From: Micractinium sp. NFX-FRZ
Taxonomy: Eukaryota > Chlorophyta > Trebouxiophyceae > Chlorellales > Chlorellaceae
Direction: 5' to 3'
DNA length: 34,372 bases
NCBI GenBank assembly: GCA_029339195.1
Contig: JAPTJF010000574.1
Span: 1-34,372 of the forward strand
The position numbers and the translations under genes were made by a program. How positions within the stretch are numbered: the first letter of the stretch is position 1; each line of letters opens with the position of its first letter. The notes beneath the pieces were generated by a model. The model did not search any database and had not been told where the DNA came from. It saw only the letters and a program-made list of their open reading frames with translations. Shown piece by piece: positions 20,578 through 29,341 of the stretch.

Positions 20578-21251
20578 GATGTGCTGTGGCTGTGCATCGC
20601 TGCGCCAAGCGTGCCGTGCTACCCGACACCTGCCACCGTCATCGTCCACCCACACATGCTCTGCCGCAGCCAGCCTGTGCCCCGCCCCGCCCCTGCCCCT
20701 CCCTCCGCCTGCCCCATTTCGCCCTGCCCTAACCTGGACACATGCCCATGGTCACGCTGGCACATCTGGCGGCTGGCGTAGCCCAGTGTGCCTGCTAATG
20801 CGGCGGATGTGGGCATTTATGCCAGGGCATGTGTGCCCCTGCCCGAGCCATGTGCACCTGCCAGCATGCCTTCTGGTTCTTGCTCTGCTCTCAGTTGTGT
20901 GCCTGTTCGTGTTCCTCTCGTACCCTTGTACCCCTCATGCTGCCGCATGCTTTGCAGTTGACCCCCGTGCCATCCCATGCTGCCCCTGCTGCCCTTTTAA
21001 CTGCTGGCAGAATGGAACACTGACAGGCGGGGCAAGGAAGCAAGTCAAGGGCAATAGCAGCAGACAATGAGAGATGGGAGAGATGACAACAGGGTGTGGG
21101 AGCTAAGTCGAAGCAGGATGGAGACAGAATGACAGCTCAGCGCAACTGTGGTGGCATTCGCCCTGTACGGGCAAGAAGAGGTGTGCCAGCTCAGGTGAGG
21201 GACAGACGGAGCGCGAGCGGGCATATTGGCGGAGCATGCATTTTGAGAAGC

Positions 21252-21256
21252 TGTAA
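21252..21256 (+). terminator. TGTAA, possible poly(A) signal of ankyrin gene 1
   Basis: First TGTAA downstream of the stop at 20577, about 675 bp away. It is plausible only if the 3' UTR is long. Confidence 0.35.
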
Positions 21257-21280
21257 CGTACTCTGAAGGCCCTGCATGCG

Positions 21281-21320
21281 CTTCATGCTGGCACCAGTAG
21301 CTTCATGCTGGCACCAGCAG
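21281..21320 (+). repeat. 20-bp tandem duplication
   Basis: CTTCATGCTGGCACCAGTAG is followed directly by CTTCATGCTGGCACCAGCAG, two copies with one mismatch. Noncoding. Confidence 0.9.
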
Positions 21321-21865
21321 CTGCACAATCAGCCGCGCTTTCGCCGGCTGCAGGCAGCAAAAGCACCGCCTGCCGACACCGCAGCAGGCTGGCCCGAGCC
21401 AGTAGGGTCCTCCCTCTGGGCCTGTTATGAGGAGTGGACGGCTGCTGCTGCCTGAGATGGTGCTTGTAGGAGCAGCCACACTCATGGCGCCTTCCCGGCG
21501 CCTGCAACGGCAGCTGGCCGGCAGGGTTATGGAGCGGCGGCGGCGGGGGGCAGCGATGGTGGCGCAGAGGGCCTGGGCCAAGGGAACAAAGGTCATGCGG
21601 GGGGCCTTGGGTCTTCCGAGAATGCGGCGGTCCAATGTAGGAGGGCTGCCAACGAATGCGGATGAGTAACGCTTCTGCCCCGGCCAGCTGCTGGCTGGCC
21701 TGATGGTGTACTGCCGGCAGTACCCGCTCGCCTCCCTAGTCCGTCATTCGCGACACGGGCGATGTACTGCGTCGCAAACACACATCCACACACAACGCTA
21801 ACAGTTTTCGGTGCAGCCGGCTCGCCCGCTGCGCAACCTCCGCTGCCCCCGAGGGCTCGAAACGC

Positions 21866-24800
21866 ATGCTGCTGATCGCGTGCGCCCTTCTGGCCAGGGC
21901 TGCGGCTCCTCGGCTGGCCGGCGCGGTGCAGCAGCTGGTTCCCCTGTATGCCGCCAACAGGCTTGTCACCGTCGCGTCGATAGCTGCGGCGGAGGCGGCG
22001 GCGGCCATGCCGCTGCCGCACACCGCACTCCTCGGGTTTGCCCTGCAGCAGGGTGCCGCTCTCTTCATCGGCGCCAAGCTCATGTCCCGGCCCCAACCAC
22101 GTGATGCAGAGAAGGTGGCTTGCCGCAGACAGGCTTTGTGGATGTGTGTTGCTATGCGGAGCACCGCAGCTATCAATGTGCCCGCCAAACTGAGCCCACC
22201 TTTCAGTCAGTGTGTTCCTCCCCCCGCGACTGGCCAGGGCGAGGAGCAGCGTGGCTGCCCGCGTACCTCTCCAGACTACCGGAAGCGGCTGCCACACGTG
22301 CTGGGCGCAGCTGCGGTTAGCGCTTACAAGCCGCGGACCAACCCTGTGGGCCTGGCAATGGAGGTGGGTGCCGCTGCCAGTCACTACTCATAATATGCAT
22401 ATTTGCATTGGTGCAGCGGGCGGCTTGGGGCGCTTGTGGGAGGCGGGCGTGAGGGCAGTACGTAGGATGCCGCCAGCATTGTGGCTGCTCGGTGGCAGAC
22501 AGCTGGCAGCAGTGGCTGCCTGCCGGGTGCAAGCCTGCCTGCTGAAAGGAAGGTGGGCAGGCACGCCTCCTCTGCACCACGCTGCCCGCAGATTGCTGTG
22601 CGGAGCCAGATGGGGGCGTTTGCATATAGCAACCAAGTGCTGGACAATGCTGCTGCGCTGCTGTGCGTGCGCCTGCTGTGCAAGCGCACCCGCATCCCCT
22701 ACACAGGTGAAGGGTTGGGTGGGTGCCGCTCAGAAGGCCTTGAGGGGCTGCTCTGGTGGGTGGGAGACCAAGGGCCAGACCGCTCCTGCCCGCTGCGACC
22801 TCTGCACTGTGCACCAGTGGCCTGTCCAGGCTTGGGCAGCGCTAGCCTCAGCGGTTTCTGCCACCACCCCCACGTCCGCTTTCCCCATGCTGGCCCCTTT
22901 GCAGGGCGGCGCACTCTGCTGCCACGGCGCTGGGTGGAGGCCTGTCTCAACCACACCGCTGGCTTTGTCACAGCCCTGATCTACCCGGGGGCTGCTTTCA
23001 TTCAAGAGGTCACAAGCTTTGGGCCCTTCATCATGTTCTGGCTGCCCCAGAGCCTGGAGACAGCGGGTGAGTGCCTGCTGAGCTTCCACGCTGTGCAGCC
23101 ATGTTCTGCTGCTGTGCCTGCATGAGTCGGGCGTGACGAGACGAGCTTATACAATGACTTCCACTCAAACGAGGAGTCCCTGTTGTGAGGTTTGCCGTTT
23201 TCTTTCACACACCCGCCTCTCCTCACTGCAGGCCGCCACCAAGGGCACGTCGTCGCTGCCCACTCCCGACTCCACAGCGCGGCCCAGCTGGCGGCTGCAG
23301 CAGCCGGGCGCCCGCTGGTGCCCACCTTCAACGTGGCTGCCTCGGTTGTGCCCGTCTCCGCCGTGAACGCCGTCTGCATCCCAGGTGCGCGTGCTTGGGC
23401 AGCGGCAGGCCAGCCTTGGGTGCTGTCGACACACTGCATGGGCGGGCATTGAACAGACAAGACAGCTGGGCCCACATGGAGCCCCTCCCTGCCCACACCC
23501 TCCAATCCCGCCACCCAGCATGCTGCTCATTCCGCCCATCAGCGCCCCCACAGCTGCTCCCTGCCGGTAGAAACTCTCCGTCACAGGTACCGCTCTTGTA
23601 CTGGTGCAGTAATACAGACATAGATAGACATAGATAGACCCCTTGTCCCACCCACTAAGCTGCAGGCGGTCACGTGTACGTCCACTCGGGACTGATCGAC
23701 AGCGTGAAGGGCAACAAGGCGGCGGTGACCTATGTGGTGGGCCACGAGGTCGGACATGCCCTGGGTGAGTAAAGAGAACAAAGGATTACGAAAAGAAAGT
23801 CTGTAGTTAGGAAAAACAGGCCGCCCCTCGGGGTGCCCTCCCCTGGCGCCTGCCCAACCCTGCTTGGTTGGTCGATCGGGCAGCAAGGCGCCTGATATGA
23901 TAGTACACCTGCCCCTGATTGGTTGTTCATGCCTTTGGGAAATGCAGTTTTCGTGCCCACTCCCCCCACTGCTGTGCAGCTCGCCACGGTGCAGAGCGCC
24001 TGGTGCAGATGGTCATGCAGCCGCTCTTCATCGGGCTGGGGGTGGGGCTTGCCAGCCTGGCGGCCATTGCGGTGCGGCAAGCAGTGGTGAGCAAGTGACG
24101 CACAGCAGCCTAGACCAGCAGTTCCTGACATGCACCGGTCTGGCTTGCAGAAGCACGTGCATGCCGCTGTTCTGGGCCCGCAGCTAACAGTAGGCAGGAG
24201 ATTCACTGCGGGCTTGCTGCTCGTTCCTCCGCCTGCTGCCTGCAGGTGCAGCAGGGCAGGGCCGAAGATGCTGCCGCCCGCGCTCGCCGCCCCTGGCCGC
24301 TCAGGCTGCTGCCTGCCGGCAAGGCGCACGAGGCCAGAGCAGTGCAAGAGACCGAGGAGATGGTGGGGCATGTCAGCCTGTCGACCCAGGTAGGCTGGGG
24401 AGGAAGCGGGAGGGTGCGGTCAAGAGTTGTTGCAGAGTTGCCGAGCTGTGCAGGGAAGAGTGGCTTCTTGCCGCGGGTACGGCAGCATGCACGCCCTGCC
24501 ACTTCACTGGCCATGCGGGTCACCTTGCAAGTTGGCAAGCGCTGAGCCTGCTGCCCTTCTGCCCCCCGCACTCAGCTCGCTCTCACTCCACTCCTCTGCC
24601 ACCATCTGCCGCTGTTGCTTCAGATCGGCCTGAACGTGTTCTCTTACCTCTCTGGCATGGCCGCCTCCCGCCGCAACGAGTTTGAAGCGGACTTCCTTTC
24701 ACTGTGCCTGGCACGGGATGCAGGTGCGCCCACCATGGTGCACTCTGCCCGGCAGCCATCTGCCAGCACACGCATGGCATGCATGCTGTGCCCCCAGCCA

Positions 24801-25039
24801 AGCATTGCCCACAAAGCAACCGGCAACTACTGTACTGCCCCAGCAGGCCCTGCCCAACGCCTTCCCCACAAACCCCGCCTGCAGGGATGGACGGCGGCCA
24901 GGTCATGCGTGGGGCGCGCGTCCTCTTCCACAGCATCTCTGGCTGGACCCTGCTCCCTGCCTTCCTGTCCACCCACCCCTCGAGCAAGCAGCGGCTGCAG
25001 GCGCTGGAGGCACGGGCGCTCCGCCTGCCCAGGCGCTGA
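21866..25039 (+). CDS. OMA1-like M48 zinc metallopeptidase, membrane protein
   Basis: A 469-residue peptidase from ten exons: 21866-22114, 22238-22363, 22592-22706, 22905-23066, 23232-23384, 23666-23764, 23980-24086, 24246-24389, 24624-24723, 24895 corrected to 24885-25039. All phases agree; only the first intron (123 bp, a multiple of three) could also be retained. The zinc site is complete: HEVGH at 295-299, with the third ligand E404 in NEFEAD. The preceding NAVCIPGGHVYVHSGL and the later STHPSSKQRLQAL are typical of the M48/OMA1 group. Hydrophobic segments lie at the N-terminus, in the fourth exon (residues ~185-210) and just after the zinc motif (~315-335). OMA1 is a stress-activated protease of the mitochondrial inner membrane. 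The N-terminal ~40 residues lack acids and could be a targeting peptide, but plastid location is also possible. A TGTAA lies 303 bp downstream. Confidence 0.85.
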
Positions 25040-25501
25040 GGGTGTCACGATTAGGGCGGCAATGGGGCGACGCGCTTCTCTGGCATGCCTCTCTTACCGA
25101 CCTGTGCCCCGGTCCATCCTTGCATTGACCCCATTCTCACGACATTGCTAGCTTCCACACAATCCAGCGAATATTGAGTTCTCTTAGCTGTTATGGTATA
25201 TGCCGCCTGCAGTGCCCACTCCTTTACCCCCGACCCCGCCGCATGCCGCTTGATTTGGGCTGCTTTGCCTTGTTATCCCCGTCTATTTGCTGCCAGTGCG
25301 CAGGCCGTCTACAGCTTGCAAACTGCCGGGTTGGGTTCATGTGTAACAAAAGGGGCTGAAAGACGAAACATTGCGAAGAAGGGCAATTAAGGATGCACAT
25401 GGGGTGCACACATGGGGGCAAGGGTTGTAAATAGGATGCCCTCAGTGTGGGGGCTTTGAAGGAAAAAGAATATAAGTAAGGTGGGGTGCACACTTCATGG
25501 A
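25040..25501. other. Shared 3' region of convergent genes
   Basis: 462 bp between the stops of the M48 gene (plus) and ankyrin gene 2 (minus). It holds TGTAA at 25342-25346 for the plus gene. I find no TGTAA on the minus strand here. Confidence 0.5.
25342..25346 (+). terminator. TGTAA poly(A) signal of the M48 peptidase gene
   Basis: TGTAA in the sequence CATGTGTAACAAAAG, 303 bp after the stop codon. A second TGTAA follows near 25426. Confidence 0.5.
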
Positions 25502-26983
25502 TCAGGCTAGGCACTGCGCCAGCACCTGCTGCACAAGCGGCGTGGGCAGGGACAGGCCCAGGCTGCGCTGCGCACGCGCCAGGCACAGCGCGGCAGAGCG
25601 CAGCCGCTGCACGTCCTCGGCAGGCAGGTGCGCCACCAGCTGGCGGGCCTGGGCTGGAGAGTGCGCCAGGGCAACTGGCAGAGCGCGGCCCACACCCGGG
25701 CAGGGCGCAGGCACCAGTGCCCACTCCTCAGCGGTGAGCGGGGCACGGGCGATGGCGAGGTCGGCGTAGAGGGGCAGAGAGTCGGGATGGTGACTCGCCA
25801 GGTCCTCAAAAACATGAACCGCTGGTCCAAAGGGCAGCAGGCAGCGTGCCGCTGCGATGCGATTTCCGATGAGCGCTGCCTCCAACGGCGTGCAGCCGAT
25901 GGAATCTTTCAGTGTAGCCGTGTCGGGGGCGGCATCCAGTAGCAGCTGCAGTGTGTCCACGCAGCCGGCATATGCGGCAGCGTGAATGGGAAGGCACCAA
26001 ACCAGGCCCCAGGACAGGCTACCCTTGTAAACTGCTGCAGGCGCGGCTGCCAACAGAGCTGCCGCTACGGCCGCGTCCCCATCCAATGCTGCATACTGCA
26101 AGGGCGTGCTGCACCTCAGGTCTGTAGCCAGCACTGTGTCCGGCGCCGCTGTTGCTAACAGCTGCACTGCCTCTGCGTGCCCATGGCGGGCTGCTGCGTG
26201 GATTGGCAGCTCCCCATCTGAATCTGGCAGCGTGGCTGTGCCAGGGACTGCGCCAAGCAGCAGCCGAATGGCCCCCACCTTCTTGTAGGAAGCCGCTGCA
26301 TGGAGCGGGGTCTGTCCTTGGCTATTCGCGGTGCTTGCTGCCTGTGGGGCTGCAGCCAGCATCATCTTCAGGGCAGCATCATCGCCCGCCCGGGCCGCCC
26401 GGTGCATCAGATCAGGGTCATGCTGCAGCAGCACCCGCAGCACTGCAAGCTGTCCATGCGTCACAGCCAGGTCAACAGGGTTCTTTCTACTGGAGCCGGT
26501 GTCATTCAGGGCTTCTGGTGCTACTGCCAGCAGCGCCTTCACCACAGCAGCATGTCCCACCTCGCACGCCAGGTGCAGCGGCCGCCGGCCGTCTGAGTCA
26601 AGGGACCGGGCTACCTCTGGCGCTGCAGCCAGCAGGAGCCGCACTGCCTCCAAATTGCCGCCCTTGGCAGCCAGGTGCAACGGCGTTTGGCAAGCTGCGT
26701 CAGAAGACCGGGCTGCCTCTGGCGCTGCAGCGAGGAGCAGCTGCACCACCGCTGCGTGCCCCGCCTCGCACGCCAGATGCAGCGGCAGCCGGCCGCCTGA
26801 GTCTCGGGACCCGGCCGCCTTTGGTCTCGCACTAAGCAGCAGCTGCACTGCCTCCGCGTCGCCGCCCTTGGCAGCCTGGTGCAGCGGCGGCAGCCTGCCT
26901 GCTTGGCGGCTGAACAGCCGGCGGGCTGCAAGGCTGGCTGCTGCAGCAGTAGCTGAGGCAAAGAGCAGCGCCACGGCCCTCAT
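25502..26983 (-). CDS. Ankyrin-repeat protein 2 (493 aa, intronless) with intact C-terminal block
   Basis: One uninterrupted frame starting at the first ATG, M-R-A-V-A-L-L-F; upstream in-frame sequence has no ATG. The N-terminus is a short hydrophobic/Ala-rich stretch (residues ~3-22) ending in Arg, which could be a targeting peptide or membrane anchor. About eleven ankyrin repeats follow (residues ~30-385), including the shortened junction NPVDLAV...LLQHDPDLMHRAARAGDDAALKMML that corresponds to the atypical junction in ankyrin protein 1. After the repeats comes a ~110-residue block: LPLYADLA..RAPLTAEEWALVPAPCPG, then QLVAHLPAEDVQRLR and a helical end. Parts of that block recur in ankyrin gene 1 and in the relic at 17683. 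Its function is unknown. The gene is convergent with the M48 peptidase gene and intronless, unlike most neighbours. Confidence 0.85.
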   Translation of the reverse strand: MRAVALLFASATAAAASLAARRLFSRQAGRLPPLHQAAKGGDAEAVQLLLSARPKAAGSRDSGGRLPLHLACEAGHAAVVQLLLAAAPEAARSSDAACQTPLHLAAKGGNLEAVRLLLAAAPEVARSLDSDGRRPLHLACEVGHAAVVKALLAVAPEALNDTGSSRKNPVDLAVTHGQLAVLRVLLQHDPDLMHRAARAGDDAALKMMLAAAPQAASTANSQGQTPLHAAASYKKVGAIRLLLGAVPGTATLPDSDGELPIHAAARHGHAEAVQLLATAAPDTVLATDLRCSTPLQYAALDGDAAVAAALLAAAPAAVYKGSLSWGLVWCLPIHAAAYAGCVDTLQLLLDAAPDTATLKDSIGCTPLEAALIGNRIAAARCLLPFGPAVHVFEDLASHHPDSLPLYADLAIARAPLTAEEWALVPAPCPGVGRALPVALAHSPAQARQLVAHLPAEDVQRLRSAALCLARAQRSLGLSLPTPLVQQVLAQCLA

Positions 26984-28139
26984 GGCCTGCAGGCAAGGCA
27001 GCGATGCTAGGGTGCGTGTGTAATTGGGTAATTCATGTGTGGCTGGGTGACTGGCTTGCAGTGGAGAGGAGCAGCGCACAGCGCGGTGCTCCCGTCAGAA
27101 GCTGGGCCGTTACACGCACAGCATCGGCGGCGGCGGTGGCGGCAGCAGCGGCAGCGGCGGCCATGGAAGACATCGAAGAGTAAGCGGCAGCCGCACGAGC
27201 GCACCTGTGAAACGGCAATGGCTACCTTGGAAGTGGTGGCGTGCGTGCTTAGGGGGTGGGCGACGAGAGAGAGGCACGCCTCGCGAGCTCCAAGGGCGCG
27301 GTGCTGCCGGTTGGCCAGCGGTCGGCTCCCGCCAATGCCGTCTGAAGGCGGGAGCAGGCTAGAGGGCTGGAGATGTGCAAGCAGGAGCAACTGTGTTACA
27401 CGAGGCCGCCCATTGGACGCGCTCGAGGCACCTCTAGCACAGCCCGCACAGCGCGTGGGCGTCAGGGAGGCGGGTGGGCACCAGCACAGGTTGTCCTGAC
27501 TTGCAGGAGCCTTTGTGAGTGCGCTGTGTTACGGATAAAGTTTGTCACAAGATACTGTAGCGGGGAACCGAGAGACGTAGTGACAGCCGTCTACCTGCCG
27601 GAATGGGGTACAGGCTGTGCGCTGGCGCCCCGACGTCAATCCCGCTGCACCCGTGACCGCCGCTCATGACTGTCGCACAGAGTGAGAGCGGGCCCCTCCA
27701 GGTCAAGGCAAGTCTTGATGTCTCAACTTTCGACGATTTACTTTCTGCATAAGTGCCGAGAGGCACCGCCCCTAGGCCAGGGAGAGCAATAGCACTCCAG
27801 GGAGCGCGACGCCTCGAGGCCTCCGGCAATCCAAGGGTAGGGCCCAGGTCGACACCGAAGCCGGAGGCAGTTGATCCGAGCGCTCAATGATCTGACACCC
27901 GCTGAGGAGAAGGGGCACGGCAACGGCTGGGCGCTCGAGGCATCCCCAAGCGCAGCGCACGCAGCGCGGTCGGGGGGTGTGAGGGGAGGCGAGCGGGCAC
28001 CATTGTGAGGAAGGGATCAGCCCTATTCTTGTACCTGCAACTCCGCACACTGGTAAAGGCAAGGCATACGAGGCACGGCATACATGCACATTACCCTGCG
28101 CTGCGAGCGTACCATCACCGTAGGTCGATCCATCCAGTA
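26984..28139. other. Intergenic region between divergent genes
   Basis: 1.16 kb between the starts of ankyrin gene 2 (minus) and a small plus-strand gene; it must hold both promoters. A GCC/Ala-coding run near 27120-27165 follows ATGs on the minus strand (27173, 27164), but I found no donor that joins it in phase to the ankyrin frame. Nothing else is recognisable. Confidence 0.45.
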
Positions 28140-28784
28140 ATGACTGCCTCGATCAACCCCAAGCCGCAGCACACACAGCGGGCGCCGGCAGCGCCTCGTC
28201 CCAGGGTTTCTGCAGGGGGGTATTCTGGGGCCGGACAAACTCCCGCCTCCAGCAGCCTATACAACCCACCTTCTTCGGCTCTCGAATCATATTTGCTCGG
28301 TCGATGCCAAGGTCATCTCTCTCGCCTGCAGTCGGCTCGCAGCCTCCCCAAGCCCGGCGCCCCTCCTGCCGCATCTGCCCACACAAGCAGCACTGCCGTT
28401 TACTTTTCGCACATGGAAGACCCGCCTGGTAAGCTTGCGTTGCTGTAAGCCGCCCGTCAGGAAAGGTCCCTCACGGAAGGGCTCCCAATGTCCGTACAGA
28501 GAGGTTGTTGATGCCGGCACCCGGGAGCTCCCCACCCCATCCCCCTGCTTCTGGTCCCAAACCCGTTCGCAGGCACCAGAGCTCCACCGGCACAGCCCAT
28601 ACGCCAGCGACGCCTGACCACAGTGCTCCTTGAAGCGGCCCTGCTCCTGGCCATCCTGGGTCTGCCCGCGGCGCGCCTGCTGCGCATGCCGAGCGATGTG
28701 CGCGTGAGGGCAGACACGGAGCACCGGGGCGGCGGCAGGACGCAGCGGGACGACGTCATGCTGCTGGTGAAGTTTGAGCACTGA
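28140..28784 (+). CDS. Small single-pass membrane protein, unknown family (166 aa)
   Basis: Two exons, 28140-28428 and 28573-28784, joined at phase 1 with good borders (donor GTAAGC, acceptor TTCGCAG). The first ~100 residues are Pro/Ser/Ala-rich and probably disordered, without acidic residues until about 49. A basic run (RQRR, 107-110) precedes one strong hydrophobic segment at about 111-133 (LTTVLLEAALLLAILGLPAA). A short charged tail ends in DDVMLLVKFEH. The N-terminal composition would suit an organelle transit peptide followed by a membrane anchor; that is inference. ATG 28140 is the only in-frame ATG after the last upstream stop. I do not recognise the family. No TGTAA is visible on this strand downstream before the next gene. 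Confidence 0.6.
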
Positions 28785-29341
28785 GGTGCATCACGGGAAG
28801 GAGACAAAGAGGCACCGAGCGGCATTGAGCGGGGGAGATGGAGCGGCAGTAAGGGGGAGCAGTAATCCGAGTGGCAGCAGCTGCACAAGGATCCCTGCTG
28901 GGCTATCGCATGAGCGGCGGCAGCTAGACCTCTGTTGATGTCCTGTTGCAGCCTGGTGATGACTGCGCATCAGCACGCACAGCCTTAAAGTTGAGCTGTT
29001 ACATCAGCTACAATTTGCTGTTTTTACCAAGCTGTGCAAGAGTGCCGTGTGACGGCAGCAGTTGAAAGTGGAGCCAGCATGGGGGGCGGTGCACAGATTG
29101 TTGAGCAGACGGGAGGCACACCACTAGCAGGGACACGAGAGCAAGAAACAGTATATAGAGGGAGGGGGGCTCGAGGATTCGTTCTCACTGGCACAGCCGG
29201 CTTGCGACCACGGGCGCTCGCTGCCTGGCTGACAATCAAAGGTAGTTGGTTGGCTCTGGCCTGCTGGCAGGCGGCAGCTACAACTGTAGCCAGCCTGCAC
29301 TGGCAGGCCCCCTGCTGCCAACGCCGCCTGCCCTGCCGCGC
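28785..29341. other. Shared 3' region of convergent genes
   Basis: 557 bp between the stop of the 166-residue gene (plus) and the stop of the ParB-like gene (minus). It contains a minus-strand TGTAA, listed separately, and no recognisable coding sequence. Confidence 0.5.
28999..29003 (-). terminator. TGTAA, likely poly(A) signal of the ParB-like gene
   Basis: TTACA on the plus strand, that is TGTAA on the minus strand, about 340 bp after the stop at 29342. Confidence 0.45.

Larger units (their letters stand above)
20578..21865. other. Intergenic region between ankyrin gene 1 and the M48 peptidase gene
   Basis: This is 1.29 kb. The first ~60 bp are decayed coding sequence of the ankyrin tail. 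A TGTAA at 21252-21256 and a 20-bp tandem repeat at 21281-21320 follow. An 80-codon ATG-initiated open segment at 21427-21669 is Arg-rich but resembles nothing I know; it could be an upstream exon of the peptidase gene, but no splice partner is clear. The last 160 bp should hold the peptidase promoter. Confidence 0.45.

Noticed and set aside
21303..21669. Overlapping open frames on both strands as a separate gene
   Set aside because: Both are Arg-rich low-complexity translations without motifs or splice partners. Recorded only as intergenic content.
27033..27218. Upstream exon of ankyrin gene 2 beginning MSSMAAAAAAA
   Set aside because: The only nearby donor joins in a phase that gives an immediate stop at the ankyrin start.
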